Assembly (NCBI GenBank): GCA_020846635.1
Contig: JADLDO010000028.1
Location: 620,001 to 684,000 of the forward strand
Direction: 5' to 3'
Length of the DNA stretch: 64,000 bases
DNA from: Caldilineaceae bacterium
GTDB taxonomy: Bacteria > Chloroflexota > Anaerolineae > Caldilineales > Caldilineaceae
Shown here: one piece after another, positions 1 to 8,339 of the stretch
Layout: each line of letters starts with the position of its first letter
Numbering within the stretch: the first letter of the stretch is position 1
Program-made: the position numbers and the translations under genes
The notes under the pieces: generated by a model
Databases searched by the model: none
What the model saw: only the letters and a program-made list of their open reading frames with translations
What the model was told of the DNA's origin: nothing

Positions 1-1005
1 AATAACATTTTGGCTGCGCCCGATGCGGCGGCTCTGCCAGAGCGCGATAAGTAGCCCCCCATAAAAGGGGATCGCTTGCCAGAGGTTGAGTGCGGGCGCG
101 CCGGGGATATTGCGGCGTGGGTCAAGGTCGCCGGGCGAACCAAAGGGGCCGAACATCTTGGCGGTTGCCCAGGCTGCATCCAAGAGTGTGCTGTCGGCAG
201 GGCTGGCGGTTTGACCGACGACAGAAATCTGGGCTGGACGCATCAGCAGCAGATCGGGCTGTTGCAGAAAAAAGAGGATAAGCGGCAGCAGGCCTGCCAC
301 AGAGATCAGCCCCGCCATGATCAAACCCGTCCAGCGCCTAGAACGCTTGTCGCTCTCCGTCCGGTCAGCCCAGAGCAGGTGCAGCGCGGTCAGGGCGACC
401 AACAGCGGAATGATCCACGCGCTTTGATAGGCATACATGCCCAACGCCAACGTAATCCCCAGGCTGCCATAGGCCCACCATGCCCCTGTGCGCCAGCTAC
501 GCAGCAGCAGCCCAGTGGCAAGCGCCCAAAAGAGCGGCACCATCACCGGCTCAATCCCCATGCGGCTAAAGTGAAGATGCCAGCGCATCCCTGCCAAACT
601 GGCCGCGGCCAACCAGGGGAAGGCCGGGGAGATGAGATCGGGCGCGCGCCGTCGCATCTCTTGTCCCAGGTCCAATGTCGCCCAGACACCCAACACGCCA
701 AAGATCGCCGCTGTAACACGCATGGCGGTTGGTCCCGCCTCACCACCCAGCCAGCCTACTACAGCAAAGGTCAAGGCGTTGGCATAGGCATTGAGAGGGG
801 GCACGCCAAAGTTGCCGGTGAGAAAGATGGGGCGATAGGCGGGATCGATCAAAATCCGCCAGGCTTCCAAGCCCTCGAAGGATTCATCGAAGTGGAAACC
901 CGGCGGAATCCGGTCAATTTGCCATAGACGTAGGAACGCGGCCAACAACAAAATGGCGGCCAGTGCCGCCCAACGCACCCACAAAGACTCACTCCAGCGT
1001 ACCAT
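1..1005 (-). CDS. GT39/PMT-like membrane glycosyltransferase, 3' end outside window
   Basis: An open frame runs from an ATG at 1005 to the first base of the window, giving at least 335 residues without a stop. The protein starts MVRWSESLWVRW and is strongly hydrophobic, with a first membrane segment near residues 12-26. This is followed by an acidic loop motif, PPGFHFDESFEGLEAWRIL, cut here to its core FHFDESFEG, as in dolichyl-phosphate-sugar-using glycosyltransferases of the GT39/ArnT/PMT type, where the first-loop DE pair is catalytic. Several further membrane segments follow. The likely role is transfer of a sugar from a lipid carrier on the outer face of the membrane. The substrate cannot be told. 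It is divergent from the AraC gene. Family is fairly sure, function is inferred. Confidence 0.75.
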   Translation of the reverse strand, partial: MVRWSESLWVRWAALAAILLLAAFLRLWQIDRIPPGFHFDESFEGLEAWRILIDPAYRPIFLTGNFGVPPLNAYANALTFAVVGWLGGEAGPTAMRVTAAIFGVLGVWATLDLGQEMRRRAPDLISPAFPWLAAASLAGMRWHLHFSRMGIEPVMVPLFWALATGLLLRSWRTGAWWAYGSLGITLALGMYAYQSAWIIPLLVALTALHLLWADRTESDKRSRRWTGLIMAGLISVAGLLPLILFFLQQPDLLLMRPAQISVVGQTASPADSTLLDAAWATAKMFGPFGSPGDLDPRRNIPGAPALNLWQAIPFYGGLLIALWQSRRIGRSQNVI

Positions 1006-1052
1006 AGCGCGGATTATAGCACAGGGCCGCAGTGTAAGCGGATCATAGTCCC

Positions 1053-1081
1053 TTGATGGTGCAGAACAAAAGTGCTAGAAT
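1053..1081 (+). promoter_or_regulatory. Probable sigma-70 promoter of the AraC gene
   Basis: TTGATG at 1053-1058, a 17-base spacer, then TAGAAT at 1076-1081. It lies just upstream of a ribosome site (AAAGGAG, 1092-1098) and the AraC start at 1106. Confidence 0.55.
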
Positions 1082-1105
1082 TATGCCACATAAAGGAGCA
1101 GAAAC

Positions 1106-1816
1106 ATGAGCATGGGCTTTATCTTTGAGGAACGACTGTCGGACTCGCCCTATATCGAGACGATTACGCAGGGTCGCAGCGCGGGCGAGGGTTCCACGAT
1201 CCGGCCCGCCGAGATTCATTGGCACATGGTTCTTGTGCGATATCAAGGCAACGTGCAATTCCTGGTTGTAGGCCCGTTGACGACGGCTGGTGTCGTGAAT
1301 TACATTGATGGCGCTGAGCTTCTTTGGATCAAGTTCAAACTTGGCACATTTATGCCCCACCTGCCCCCCAAGACTTTTCTGGATGTAGAGACAAGCCTGC
1401 CCGGCGCAGCGAGCCAATCCTTCTGGTTGAAGGGGGCTGCGTGGCAATTTCCAGACTATGAAAACGTGGACACGTTTGTAGAGAGGTTGGTGCGTGAGGA
1501 GGTGCTGGTGCGTGATCCCGTCGTGGATGCAGTGTTGCAGGATCAACCGCCGGCGCTGTCACCGCGCACAGTGCGCCATCGCTTCTTGCACACCACTGGA
1601 TTGACCCAAAACCATATTCATCAATTCGAACGCGCCCAACGAGCAGCAGCGCTTCTGCGGCAAGGCGTTTCGATCCTTGATACTGTCTATGAAACCGGCT
1701 ATTTCGACCAGCCGCATTTGACCCGTTCGCTAAAGCAGTGGATCGGACATACGCCCGCCCAAATCTTACAGATGAACAAGCCACCCCTCAGCGAGGTCGT
1801 AAGCTCAGCCAGGTGA
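1106..1816 (+). CDS. AraC-family transcriptional regulator
   Basis: A 236-residue protein with an N-terminal sensing region of about 150 residues and a C-terminal AraC double helix-turn-helix. The second HTH is clear in the ILDTVYETGYFDQPHLTRSL segment (about residues 190-209), followed by a GHTPAQIL motif typical of the AraC signature end. The start at 1106 has AAAGGAG eight bases upstream. AraC proteins usually activate a neighbouring gene in response to a small ligand; here the likely targets are itself or the divergent glycosyltransferase, but no target is shown. It ends one base short of the convergent VTT gene, so the two transcripts must overlap. Family is confident, ligand unknown. 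Confidence 0.85.
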   Translation: MSMGFIFEERLSDSPYIETITQGRSAGEGSTIRPAEIHWHMVLVRYQGNVQFLVVGPLTTAGVVNYIDGAELLWIKFKLGTFMPHLPPKTFLDVETSLPGAASQSFWLKGAAWQFPDYENVDTFVERLVREEVLVRDPVVDAVLQDQPPALSPRTVRHRFLHTTGLTQNHIHQFERAQRAAALLRQGVSILDTVYETGYFDQPHLTRSLKQWIGHTPAQILQMNKPPLSEVVSSAR

Positions 1817-1817
1817 T

Positions 1818-2576
1818 CTAAAAAGAGAGTGAATGGCGGCGCGACCAGCGGCGCATCCGGCGCGCTGCGACCAATGCCAGCAGGCGCACGCGGCGTTGGT
1901 GGAGATAAATGAGGCCTGCCAAGATGCCCACGACAACCCATTGGGCCAAAACCCATTGTGGGGCCGCGTTTGCTGTCCAATGTCCCATGGTATTGGCGAG
2001 GAATAGCCCCAGGCCTCGCCCCGCGATCACGGCAATCAGCAAGGTTCGCAACGACGTTGAGGAAAGCCCTGCTGCATAGAAGATCACATCCGGCACAGGA
2101 AAGAGGAAGAGCAGCCACCAGGTAAAACCGGAGCGCGTGCGCATCTTCTTCTCCCATGTCGCCAATGTTGCGGCATCGAAGAAGCGTTCCAGCAGGGGGC
2201 GACCAAAGCGCCGCGCCAACCAAATTGCCAGGCTCGCGCCCACCATCAACCCGGTGATGCTGTAGGCTGTGCCGAGGAAAACACCAAAGAGGTAGCCGCC
2301 CATTACCCCCATAAATTGACCGGGGAGAGGCGCAATCAGAATTTGCAGCGCAAAAATAACGATGTAGACCAGGGGAGCGAGCGGGCCAAAGGTCAGGATC
2401 CACTCGCGCAGCCCGCCGACTTGGGCCATCATCTCGCCAAAGGGCTCGCTCAGCCACCAGATCAACAAGACCAGCAACAGCGCGCCGCTCACCAACAGCC
2501 AAAATTCTCGCCGCTTGTAGAAAACGGCGAGACGCATCAACCAGAGAGTAGGAGCTTTTGACACTTTGGTCGTCAT
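1818..2576 (-). CDS. VTT-domain (DedA/TVP38/TMEM64-like) membrane protein
   Basis: A 252-residue integral membrane protein. A first membrane segment at about 25-45 is followed by the re-entrant VTT core: PLPGQFMGVMGGYLFG near residues 85-100 and LFPVPDVIFYAAGLS near 158-172, the two hallmark loops of the family, then a last membrane helix and a basic Arg-rich tail. VTT proteins are scramblases or transporters of membrane lipids and related anions. I chose the ATG at 2576; the frame extends to a TTG at 2603 without a ribosome site. It is convergent with the AraC gene and separated from it by one base. Specific substrate unknown. Confidence 0.85.
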   Translation of the reverse strand: MTTKVSKAPTLWLMRLAVFYKRREFWLLVSGALLLVLLIWWLSEPFGEMMAQVGGLREWILTFGPLAPLVYIVIFALQILIAPLPGQFMGVMGGYLFGVFLGTAYSITGLMVGASLAIWLARRFGRPLLERFFDAATLATWEKKMRTRSGFTWWLLFLFPVPDVIFYAAGLSSTSLRTLLIAVIAGRGLGLFLANTMGHWTANAAPQWVLAQWVVVGILAGLIYLHQRRVRLLALVAARRMRRWSRRHSLSF

Positions 2577-3011
2577 TGGTTCGGCAATTCTAAGAGTATG
2601 CAAGGGACTAGCCGCGTACCCAATCAGCAGAAAGATCGTTTCAATTCAATAATCTTCTGAGTTATTGAGCCAGATCATACGCACTTGCGCGTGATCAACC
2701 GTAGCTCTGATTCCTTTAGATTATAACACGCCGGCAGGGGATGAGTCGCGTACAGTATAGCGCACAGCCCAGGGTCACACCCTTCCTACACCTAACGTTT
2801 TCCATCCGCCTTTGGCACAACCATCCCGACTCGTCCCAAGATTCGACAACTAACGTTAGTTTGGTTAGTATTCAAGACCACCCGCCCGCGCCCAATAGGC
2901 TCCCGTCAGAAGCTTCCGGGCGGGTTAATGCCACGATGCTTAGCTTACGTATGGAAAGGGTGACTGGCACTTTTGGGATGCCCCTCACTCTGGAATGAAA
3001 GAAGGAAGGCG
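2577..3011. other. Intergenic region with TAACGTT repeats, no gene seen
   Basis: A 435-base gap between two divergent genes. Frames crossing it have no ribosome site and unconvincing composition. It holds TAACGTT twice (2793-2799 and 2851-2857), the second inside the 12-base perfect palindrome ACTAACGTTAGT at 2849-2860, followed by another GTTAGT half at 2864-2869. These are candidate operator sequences. Confidence 0.5.
2849..2860. promoter_or_regulatory. Palindrome ACTAACGTTAGT, candidate operator
   Basis: A perfect 12-base dyad with an extra GTTAGT half-site nine bases further on and another TAACGTT 58 bases upstream. It lies about 150 bases before the gene at 3012. The binding protein is not known. 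Confidence 0.35.
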
Positions 3012-3566
3012 ATGGCGCTCTTTGGTGATGCGCTTATTGAGGAAATCAGTGGGCTTGTCGGCAAGCGCCACCGCGAATTGGGTATGGCATTGGGCAAAGT
3101 CACCGCGCAAGCGGATCAGGCACAAGCGGACGCGCCAACTCCCCTGCAACGTGACTTGGCGCTGCTGATCCAGGTTGCCAACGGGGAATATCTGCGCGGG
3201 AACGCGAGCGAGACGCTGCTTCAGCGCGTCGATCTCGCCTTGAGAAACCTATTGGGCTTGCTGTTGGGCAATGCGCTCGAAACCCATATAACCATTCCAG
3301 ATGAGTTCTGGAACAGTGACATGGGCGTCCTCGTCTCGCGGGTGCGCTGGTGGCTCTCGGCGGATGAGCTGATCACGATCAGCAATGCTGCCGCGTTGGC
3401 TTTTGGCGAGAACAGCCAGGCCAACCGCATGCGCATTGCGCGCGCAATGGAGAAAGGGCTGCTGGAGTGGGTGATCGACCCCTCCGTAGCCAACCCCCAG
3501 CAGAATCGCCGCGTGCTCCGTCACCAGGTGGAGCGGCTGCGCGAACAGAGCCATCTGCCGGAGTGA
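3012..3566 (+). CDS. Uncharacterised 184-aa protein with an excisionase/HTH-like C-terminal part
   Basis: The start at 3012 is preceded by AAGGAAGG at a good distance; the frame is open further upstream but without a ribosome site. No signal peptide or membrane segment is visible. The N-terminal half is helical with many Leu and Gln. In the C-terminal half (about residues 115-180) a stretch starting LITISNAAALAFG, with basic and Asn/Gln-rich residues after it, resembles winged HTH proteins of the MerR/excisionase type. That comparison is by eye only. It ends 16 bases before the convergent BTAD regulator. I do not recognise the family. Confidence 0.6.
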   Translation: MALFGDALIEEISGLVGKRHRELGMALGKVTAQADQAQADAPTPLQRDLALLIQVANGEYLRGNASETLLQRVDLALRNLLGLLLGNALETHITIPDEFWNSDMGVLVSRVRWWLSADELITISNAAALAFGENSQANRMRIARAMEKGLLEWVIDPSVANPQQNRRVLRHQVERLREQSHLPE

Positions 3567-3582
3567 GCAGAGAGGGAAAAGT

Positions 3583-6500
3583 CTATCCCCCTACGGGCAG
3601 CGCTGCTTCAAACAGGCCGCGGCAGAGGTCGGGGTCTTGCAGATCATGGGCAATCGCCTGGGCAATGGTGTTGATGGTCTGCTGGTGCAAATTAGCCTGG
3701 GCTAAGTCACCCTGCATCGTTGCCAGGGCAAGCGCCTCGGCGTGGAGTTCCCAATGCAAGCGTGGGCGTTCGATGGAGGCGGCAGCGGCTTTTGCCTTCT
3801 CAAGCTCTGCTTGCGCCCGATCTGCCTCCCCCAAGAGCCGGTGGGCTGCACTCCGCCAACGATGCACTTGCACCTGAAGCTCGCGCAGATCTCCCAACCG
3901 GCACATGCCCTCCAGCACCTCGGCATAGTGCAGTGTGCGGTCAGCCTCCCCGCGTGCGATCCCAGCCTCCATCAAGCCTTCCAGCGCGCGCACTGCGTGG
4001 AAACGCTGGTAATCTTCCATCGCCACGGCAAAAGCAACCTCCAATTCACCCACGGCGCTGAGATCGCCCAGGCGCAAGCGTGCGATCACAACGTTGGCGC
4101 TCAAACGGGGCATCCAAAAGCCGACTTGCCCGGTCAATGCCGTGTTGAGGCCCGTGGTATGCGCCTCTAGCGCAGCTTCGGGCAGGTTGAGGTCTTGATA
4201 GATATGACCCAAGAAGTCATAGGCCATCGACAAAAAGCGCACCAGTCCATCGGCGCGCAATCGCGCAATCGCCTCTTGGATCAGGGTCAGCCCCTTGCGA
4301 TACTCACCCTGGCAAGCAAGCGCCCATCCCAAAAAGGAGAGCGTGACATCCGAATTCCATGCCAGATGCGAATCGACACTGATCTCCAGCGACATTTCCA
4401 ATGCCTTACGGGCGCGGCCATAGTCAGCGGTTCCAGCCAACCCAAGCGTGGACCAGCCGACCATCTGGAGATTTTCACCTTCATAGCGCCTGTTGCCGAT
4501 GCGTTGGGCGATGAGCAGCGACTCCTCAAACATAGGAATTGCTTGATTGGGACGCGCCGCGGCAATAAAGGCTTCGGCACGACCATGTAGCGCCTGGACC
4601 GTGACGATATCTTCAACTTGCAGGCGTCCGCATAATTCCAGCGCCTCTTGATGATAGAGTGACGCATGAAAATTATTGCCCGCGCTCCAAGCGACCGTAC
4701 CCAGGTGATGCAGCACATTGGCGAGGCTGTGCTGATCGCCTTGCGCCCGGCAAAGCTCCAGCGCCGCGGTCAGGTATTCGGTGGCAGCATCCAACTGGTC
4801 TGCCATGCGGTAGACCTGGCCCAGCGCAATAAAGGCGATGCGCTGGCGATCCTGATCGCCGGAAGCCTGCGCCGCCTCTACCACCCGCTTCAGGTCGGCG
4901 ACAGCTCCTTGCATCTGCCCCCCAAAAAGGGAGCGTACCTCACCGCGCCGCATATAGAGGTCTAGGATTGAGCCTGTCTCTGCCAGGTCAGGAAAGCGGA
5001 TAGTGAGTTCAATGGCGCGGTCATAAAACTGCACCGCTTCGCGTACAGCAAAGAGATCGCGTGAGCAGTCGGCAGCGTCCACCAGGTAGTAGAGCGCCTG
5101 ATCCCACACCTGGCCTAGTTCGTAATGATGGGCCAGCGTAGCGGCATGTTCACGCAGCATCCCTTCGCTTTCGGTGAGAGCCTCGGCGGCTGCACGATGG
5201 AGCAGAATACGCCGCGCGCTGCTGAGGTCGATATAGACCACTTCGCGCACTTTGTCGTGGCTAAAGTCATAGCCCTCGCCATCGCCTGTCTCGCGCAGGA
5301 GTTGGCGCTCGATCAGCGCCTCGACCATCTCCAGCAAGGCCAGCCCGCTTTCGCCGGAGACCGCGGCCAGCGTGGCGAAGTCAAAACGGCGGCCCAGGAC
5401 CGCGGCTGCTTCCAGCACGCGGCGCATCGGCTGTGGCAAGCGGCGCAGGCGCGTGCGTACCGATTCGCGCAGGGCATCGGGCAGCGTCAACGTGGCATCG
5501 CTGATGTCCAGCCGTTGGGCGTCGATCTGCCAAATCGGGCGATCCTCGCTGAGTAGGCGCTGCTCCACCAGACATTGCAGAATGGAGACCAGGAAGAAGG
5601 GGTTGCCGTCGGTTTCGGCGTGAAGCCACTGCCCCAATTGCACATCGGCGCTGGTCGAACCTGTCAACCGTTCCAAAAAGAGGCCGGTGTCGTCGGGAGA
5701 AAGCCGTTGGAGGGGCAGCCGTGTCGCTTGCGGTGTACGCACCATGCTATCGACAAAGGTGGCAAGCTCCGGGTTAACGGCGACTTCTTCGGCGCGGTAG
5801 GTGCAGATCAAGAGCAAGGGCAAAGTGGTGATGTGCGATGCCAGGTGATGGATAAACTGCCAGGTGGCATGGTCGGCCCAATGCACATCATCGACTGCCA
5901 GCACCAGCCCCTGATCGCCCGCCAGCAGTTCCAAGCATTGGTGAAGCGCGCGCAAACGTCGCGCTTGGCGTGCGCTCATATCGTCGGCTGCGCTGGGCAG
6001 ATCGGGCGCCAGTTCGCGCAGTTCCGGCGAGAGGGTTGCCAACTCCGCCAAATAGACCGGTGGCAATGCCAGAAAACGATTTGCCGGAACGTTGTTCATG
6101 GCTTGATCCAACAGATCAATTACCGGTTGATAGGGAATCGCTTGCTCAACCTGGTAGCAGTGGGTGACAAGCGTGAGCAAATCTTGGGCGCGCGCATAGT
6201 CGAGCGTCTCTTGCAGGAGGCGGCTCTTGCCGATGCCGGGTTCCCCTTCCACCAAGACCACCTGTCCTGTCCCGGCCCTTGCTGTATGGAGCGCCTGGAG
6301 GAGTGCGTTCACCTCGCGCGTGCGCCCGACAAAGGGTGTGTGGGTCAGCGTATAGATCGTGTCTTTTGCGACTGCGGGCGCGATGGGCGGCACAGGGCGC
6401 GGCAGCGTGCGCCGTTGAATCTGGCGATAGAGTTCGGTGGTAAAGGCCAGCGGCTTGGCATCTAGCTCACTACGCAGCGCACGCACACAGGCGTCATAGC

Positions 6501-7167
6501 TTTGCAGCGCGGTACGCTGGTCGCCCATATAATAGGCATAGCGCATCAGCGCTTGATAGGCTGGTTCCGCAGCCGCTTCGCGCGCCAGCACCGCGCGCGC
6601 CTGTGCAGCCGCCTCCTCATAGCGTCCTGCCTCGGCGTAACGCTCACCCAGTTCCAAAAGCAATTTCAAATAGAGCCGCTGCAACTCCTCACGCAGGGGC
6701 AATGCCCATTCTTCATAACGATCTTCCACCAAGTAATCGCCGTTGTAACAGGCTTGCGCTTCTTCGAGCAAGGCCAAGCGCGCTTCTGGAGGAATGTTGG
6801 TTTGAAGGCGGGCTGACGCAGCCAAAAACGCCTCCGCATCCCACTGGATCGCCTCGCCCAATGCCAAGCGGTAACCGGCGTCGCTGCTGACCAAAAAGGA
6901 GGACGTGCCGCGCGAGGGGAGTTCCGGCTCCAATACACGGCGCGCCTGGCTCACCGCCACCCACAGGTTGTTGCGCGCCTTCGCAGGTGACAAGTCGGGC
7001 CAAAGCCACTCCATCAACTGATCGGTGGGAACCAGTTGGCCGCGTGCAGACAACAGAATTTTGAATAAGCTCTTGCTCTTTTGGGTGGGCCAGGCATCAC
7101 CGGGGATGGGAGTGAGTTCGCGCCAAAGTTGAAAGTCACCCAGTGAGGCAATTGTCAGCGTAGGCAT
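3583..7167 (-). CDS. SARP-type (BTAD) regulator with AAA ATPase and TPR domains
   Basis: A 1194-residue cytoplasmic regulator. Order: OmpR-type winged helix (1-95, starting LTIASLGDF), bacterial transcriptional activation domain (about 105-250), AAA/STAND ATPase (about 280-620), then many tetratricopeptide-like helical repeats (about 650-1120). The Walker A is GEPGIGKS near residue 308 and the Walker B is LAVDDVHWAD near 425. This is the AfsR/MalT-like layout in which ATP binding and ligand sensing by the repeats control promoter binding. I took the ATG at 7167 because the winged helix begins right there; the frame extends to a TTG at 7248. No target is evident, though the divergent small-gene pair at 7509 shares its upstream region. 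Family is secure, signal unknown. Confidence 0.9.
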   Translation of the reverse strand: MPTLTIASLGDFQLWRELTPIPGDAWPTQKSKSLFKILLSARGQLVPTDQLMEWLWPDLSPAKARNNLWVAVSQARRVLEPELPSRGTSSFLVSSDAGYRLALGEAIQWDAEAFLAASARLQTNIPPEARLALLEEAQACYNGDYLVEDRYEEWALPLREELQRLYLKLLLELGERYAEAGRYEEAAAQARAVLAREAAAEPAYQALMRYAYYMGDQRTALQSYDACVRALRSELDAKPLAFTTELYRQIQRRTLPRPVPPIAPAVAKDTIYTLTHTPFVGRTREVNALLQALHTARAGTGQVVLVEGEPGIGKSRLLQETLDYARAQDLLTLVTHCYQVEQAIPYQPVIDLLDQAMNNVPANRFLALPPVYLAELATLSPELRELAPDLPSAADDMSARQARRLRALHQCLELLAGDQGLVLAVDDVHWADHATWQFIHHLASHITTLPLLLICTYRAEEVAVNPELATFVDSMVRTPQATRLPLQRLSPDDTGLFLERLTGSTSADVQLGQWLHAETDGNPFFLVSILQCLVEQRLLSEDRPIWQIDAQRLDISDATLTLPDALRESVRTRLRRLPQPMRRVLEAAAVLGRRFDFATLAAVSGESGLALLEMVEALIERQLLRETGDGEGYDFSHDKVREVVYIDLSSARRILLHRAAAEALTESEGMLREHAATLAHHYELGQVWDQALYYLVDAADCSRDLFAVREAVQFYDRAIELTIRFPDLAETGSILDLYMRRGEVRSLFGGQMQGAVADLKRVVEAAQASGDQDRQRIAFIALGQVYRMADQLDAATEYLTAALELCRAQGDQHSLANVLHHLGTVAWSAGNNFHASLYHQEALELCGRLQVEDIVTVQALHGRAEAFIAAARPNQAIPMFEESLLIAQRIGNRRYEGENLQMVGWSTLGLAGTADYGRARKALEMSLEISVDSHLAWNSDVTLSFLGWALACQGEYRKGLTLIQEAIARLRADGLVRFLSMAYDFLGHIYQDLNLPEAALEAHTTGLNTALTGQVGFWMPRLSANVVIARLRLGDLSAVGELEVAFAVAMEDYQRFHAVRALEGLMEAGIARGEADRTLHYAEVLEGMCRLGDLRELQVQVHRWRSAAHRLLGEADRAQAELEKAKAAAASIERPRLHWELHAEALALATMQGDLAQANLHQQTINTIAQAIAHDLQDPDLCRGLFEAALPVGG

Positions 7168-7508
7168 GGAACGCGCTTTCTGAATTGTGGGCAAGAAACC
7201 GGCTGGTTTCGAAGTTACGAGTATAACACAAGTGTTCTTTACTTTCAATCTGCAACCGGCAAATTGATTTTGGAAGGTTTTAGAATGTGATGTATACTAT
7301 AACCTTCTATAACAATTATGATAGTTAGTGGCTGCTTCGTCATGACAAAACTTCAGGAGTAGACGTTGCCTTTCGTGCCTCCACGTCATCGTCATGGCTG
7401 CCAACTTAAATCGTCGCCATTCGAACTTAAGTTCGTATTAAGTGCCGTGTTGTATCGTATGGAGACGCTGGTCTGGATGAGTACAACCCAATCGGGAGTA
7501 GGAGAGAG
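7168..7508. promoter_or_regulatory. Divergent intergenic region with AT-rich promoter-like sequence
   Basis: 341 bases between the BTAD regulator and the small genes at 7509. It contains an AT-rich tract around 7255-7325 with TATACT at 7293-7298, flanked by a 7-base inverted repeat (GAAGGTT 7273-7279, AACCTTC 7301-7307). This could be an operator over a -10 element. No coding sequence is convincing here. Confidence 0.35.
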
Positions 7509-7904
7509 ATGATGAAACCCTTCGTACAGTTTGAACGTGCGACCATGCAATGGTTGGTACACAGCTATCAACGCCGCAGCGTGCGACGCGCTGCTCGTGC
7601 GGCCTATGCCCAATTTGCCGATCTCTATCCCCAATGGGTCGCCACGCTCTTTGATGTGCATTTTGTCGATACACACCTGCTGCCAATGCTGCTGAAAGCG
7701 GCGACTACAGGGGGCAAAGTAGCGCCTGCCGAGGTGGCTGAAGCCTGGGCGCGCCAGATCAGCCTTTTGCCGAGCCTGCGCCAACAGCATATCGCACGCG
7801 TGCTCCCTGTCGCCACCCACTTCTTGTGCATGGTGGCAGAGGAAGTGGTCGAAACAGAAGTTGGCCCCACTGCCAACCTGCTGGTGGAGAGGGCAGTTGG
7901 CTAG
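7509..7904 (+). CDS. Uncharacterised 131-aa protein
   Basis: The start ATG at 7509 (a second in-frame ATG follows at once) has GGAGAGAG just upstream. The protein is mostly helical with a basic N-terminal third (QRRSVRRAARAAY) and a hydrophobic middle (LYPQWVATLFDVHFVD, LLPMLLKAA). No signal peptide or catalytic motif is apparent. It lies 64 bases before another small gene on the same strand, probably in the same transcript, and both precede a terminator at 8215. I do not recognise the family. Confidence 0.6.
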   Translation: MMKPFVQFERATMQWLVHSYQRRSVRRAARAAYAQFADLYPQWVATLFDVHFVDTHLLPMLLKAATTGGKVAPAEVAEAWARQISLLPSLRQQHIARVLPVATHFLCMVAEEVVETEVGPTANLLVERAVG

Positions 7905-7968
7905 ACCGCTGCGCCGCGGGCAGAATTTCATTACCCAAGCAACAAGACTGTACAAGGAGTGATCCACC

Positions 7969-8190
7969 ATGCAGTTGCCACAAGATTGGGAGGGAGTCGC
8001 ACACGAAAAGATGCGCTCCTGGGAAAAAGAGATCCATCAGCGCCAGTTGTTGGCACAACTCCCCAGCCAGTCGCCCCGCTGGCGACGCTGGACGGGCGGC
8101 GGAATGGTACGCATCGGCACGTTGCTCATGCGCTGGGGCGAACGGATGGCCGCGCGCGAATGCACACAGGGTGTGTCAGTCACGGGCTGA
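7969..8190 (+). CDS. Small uncharacterised protein, 73 aa
   Basis: AAGGAGTG lies nine bases before the ATG, which supports translation despite the small size. The product is basic and helical (MRSWEKEIHQRQLLAQL, then WRRWTGGGMVRIGTLLMRWGERM), with an amphipathic C-terminal half that could sit on a membrane. It follows the 131-aa gene by 64 bases and is followed by a strong terminator, so the two probably form a short operon. Function unknown. Confidence 0.55.
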   Translation: MQLPQDWEGVAHEKMRSWEKEIHQRQLLAQLPSQSPRWRRWTGGGMVRIGTLLMRWGERMAARECTQGVSVTG

Positions 8191-8214
8191 TAATCAAGCC
8201 AATGACAGACATAG

Positions 8215-8256
8215 AGGGGTGATATTCACTTTGCAAAGTGGCATCACCCCTTTTAT
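8215..8256 (+). terminator. Rho-independent terminator after the small-gene pair
   Basis: Arms AGGGGTGAT (8215-8223) and ATCACCCCT (8243-8251) enclose a second stem, CACTTT/AAAGTG, and run into TTTTATTATT. Confidence 0.85.
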
Positions 8257-8339
8257 TATTCATGGTACCGATCTAGGTACGTTTGGCGGCAGTGGTCTGC
8301 GTTGTGGGAAAGAATGTCGAGAGAAAGAAGCGGACACCC

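Noticed and set aside
76..927. 283-codon plus-strand frame at the left edge
   Set aside because: The minus strand encodes a coherent membrane glycosyltransferase over the same bases, with a start at 1005.
2741..2998. 85-codon frame before the gene at 3012
   Set aside because: No ribosome site, His/Pro/Ser-rich mixed composition, and it crosses the palindromic operator-like sequence.
5575..6465. 296-codon plus-strand frame inside the BTAD regulator
   Set aside because: It lies wholly within the ATPase domain of a secure gene on the other strand and has a Gln/His-rich shadow composition.
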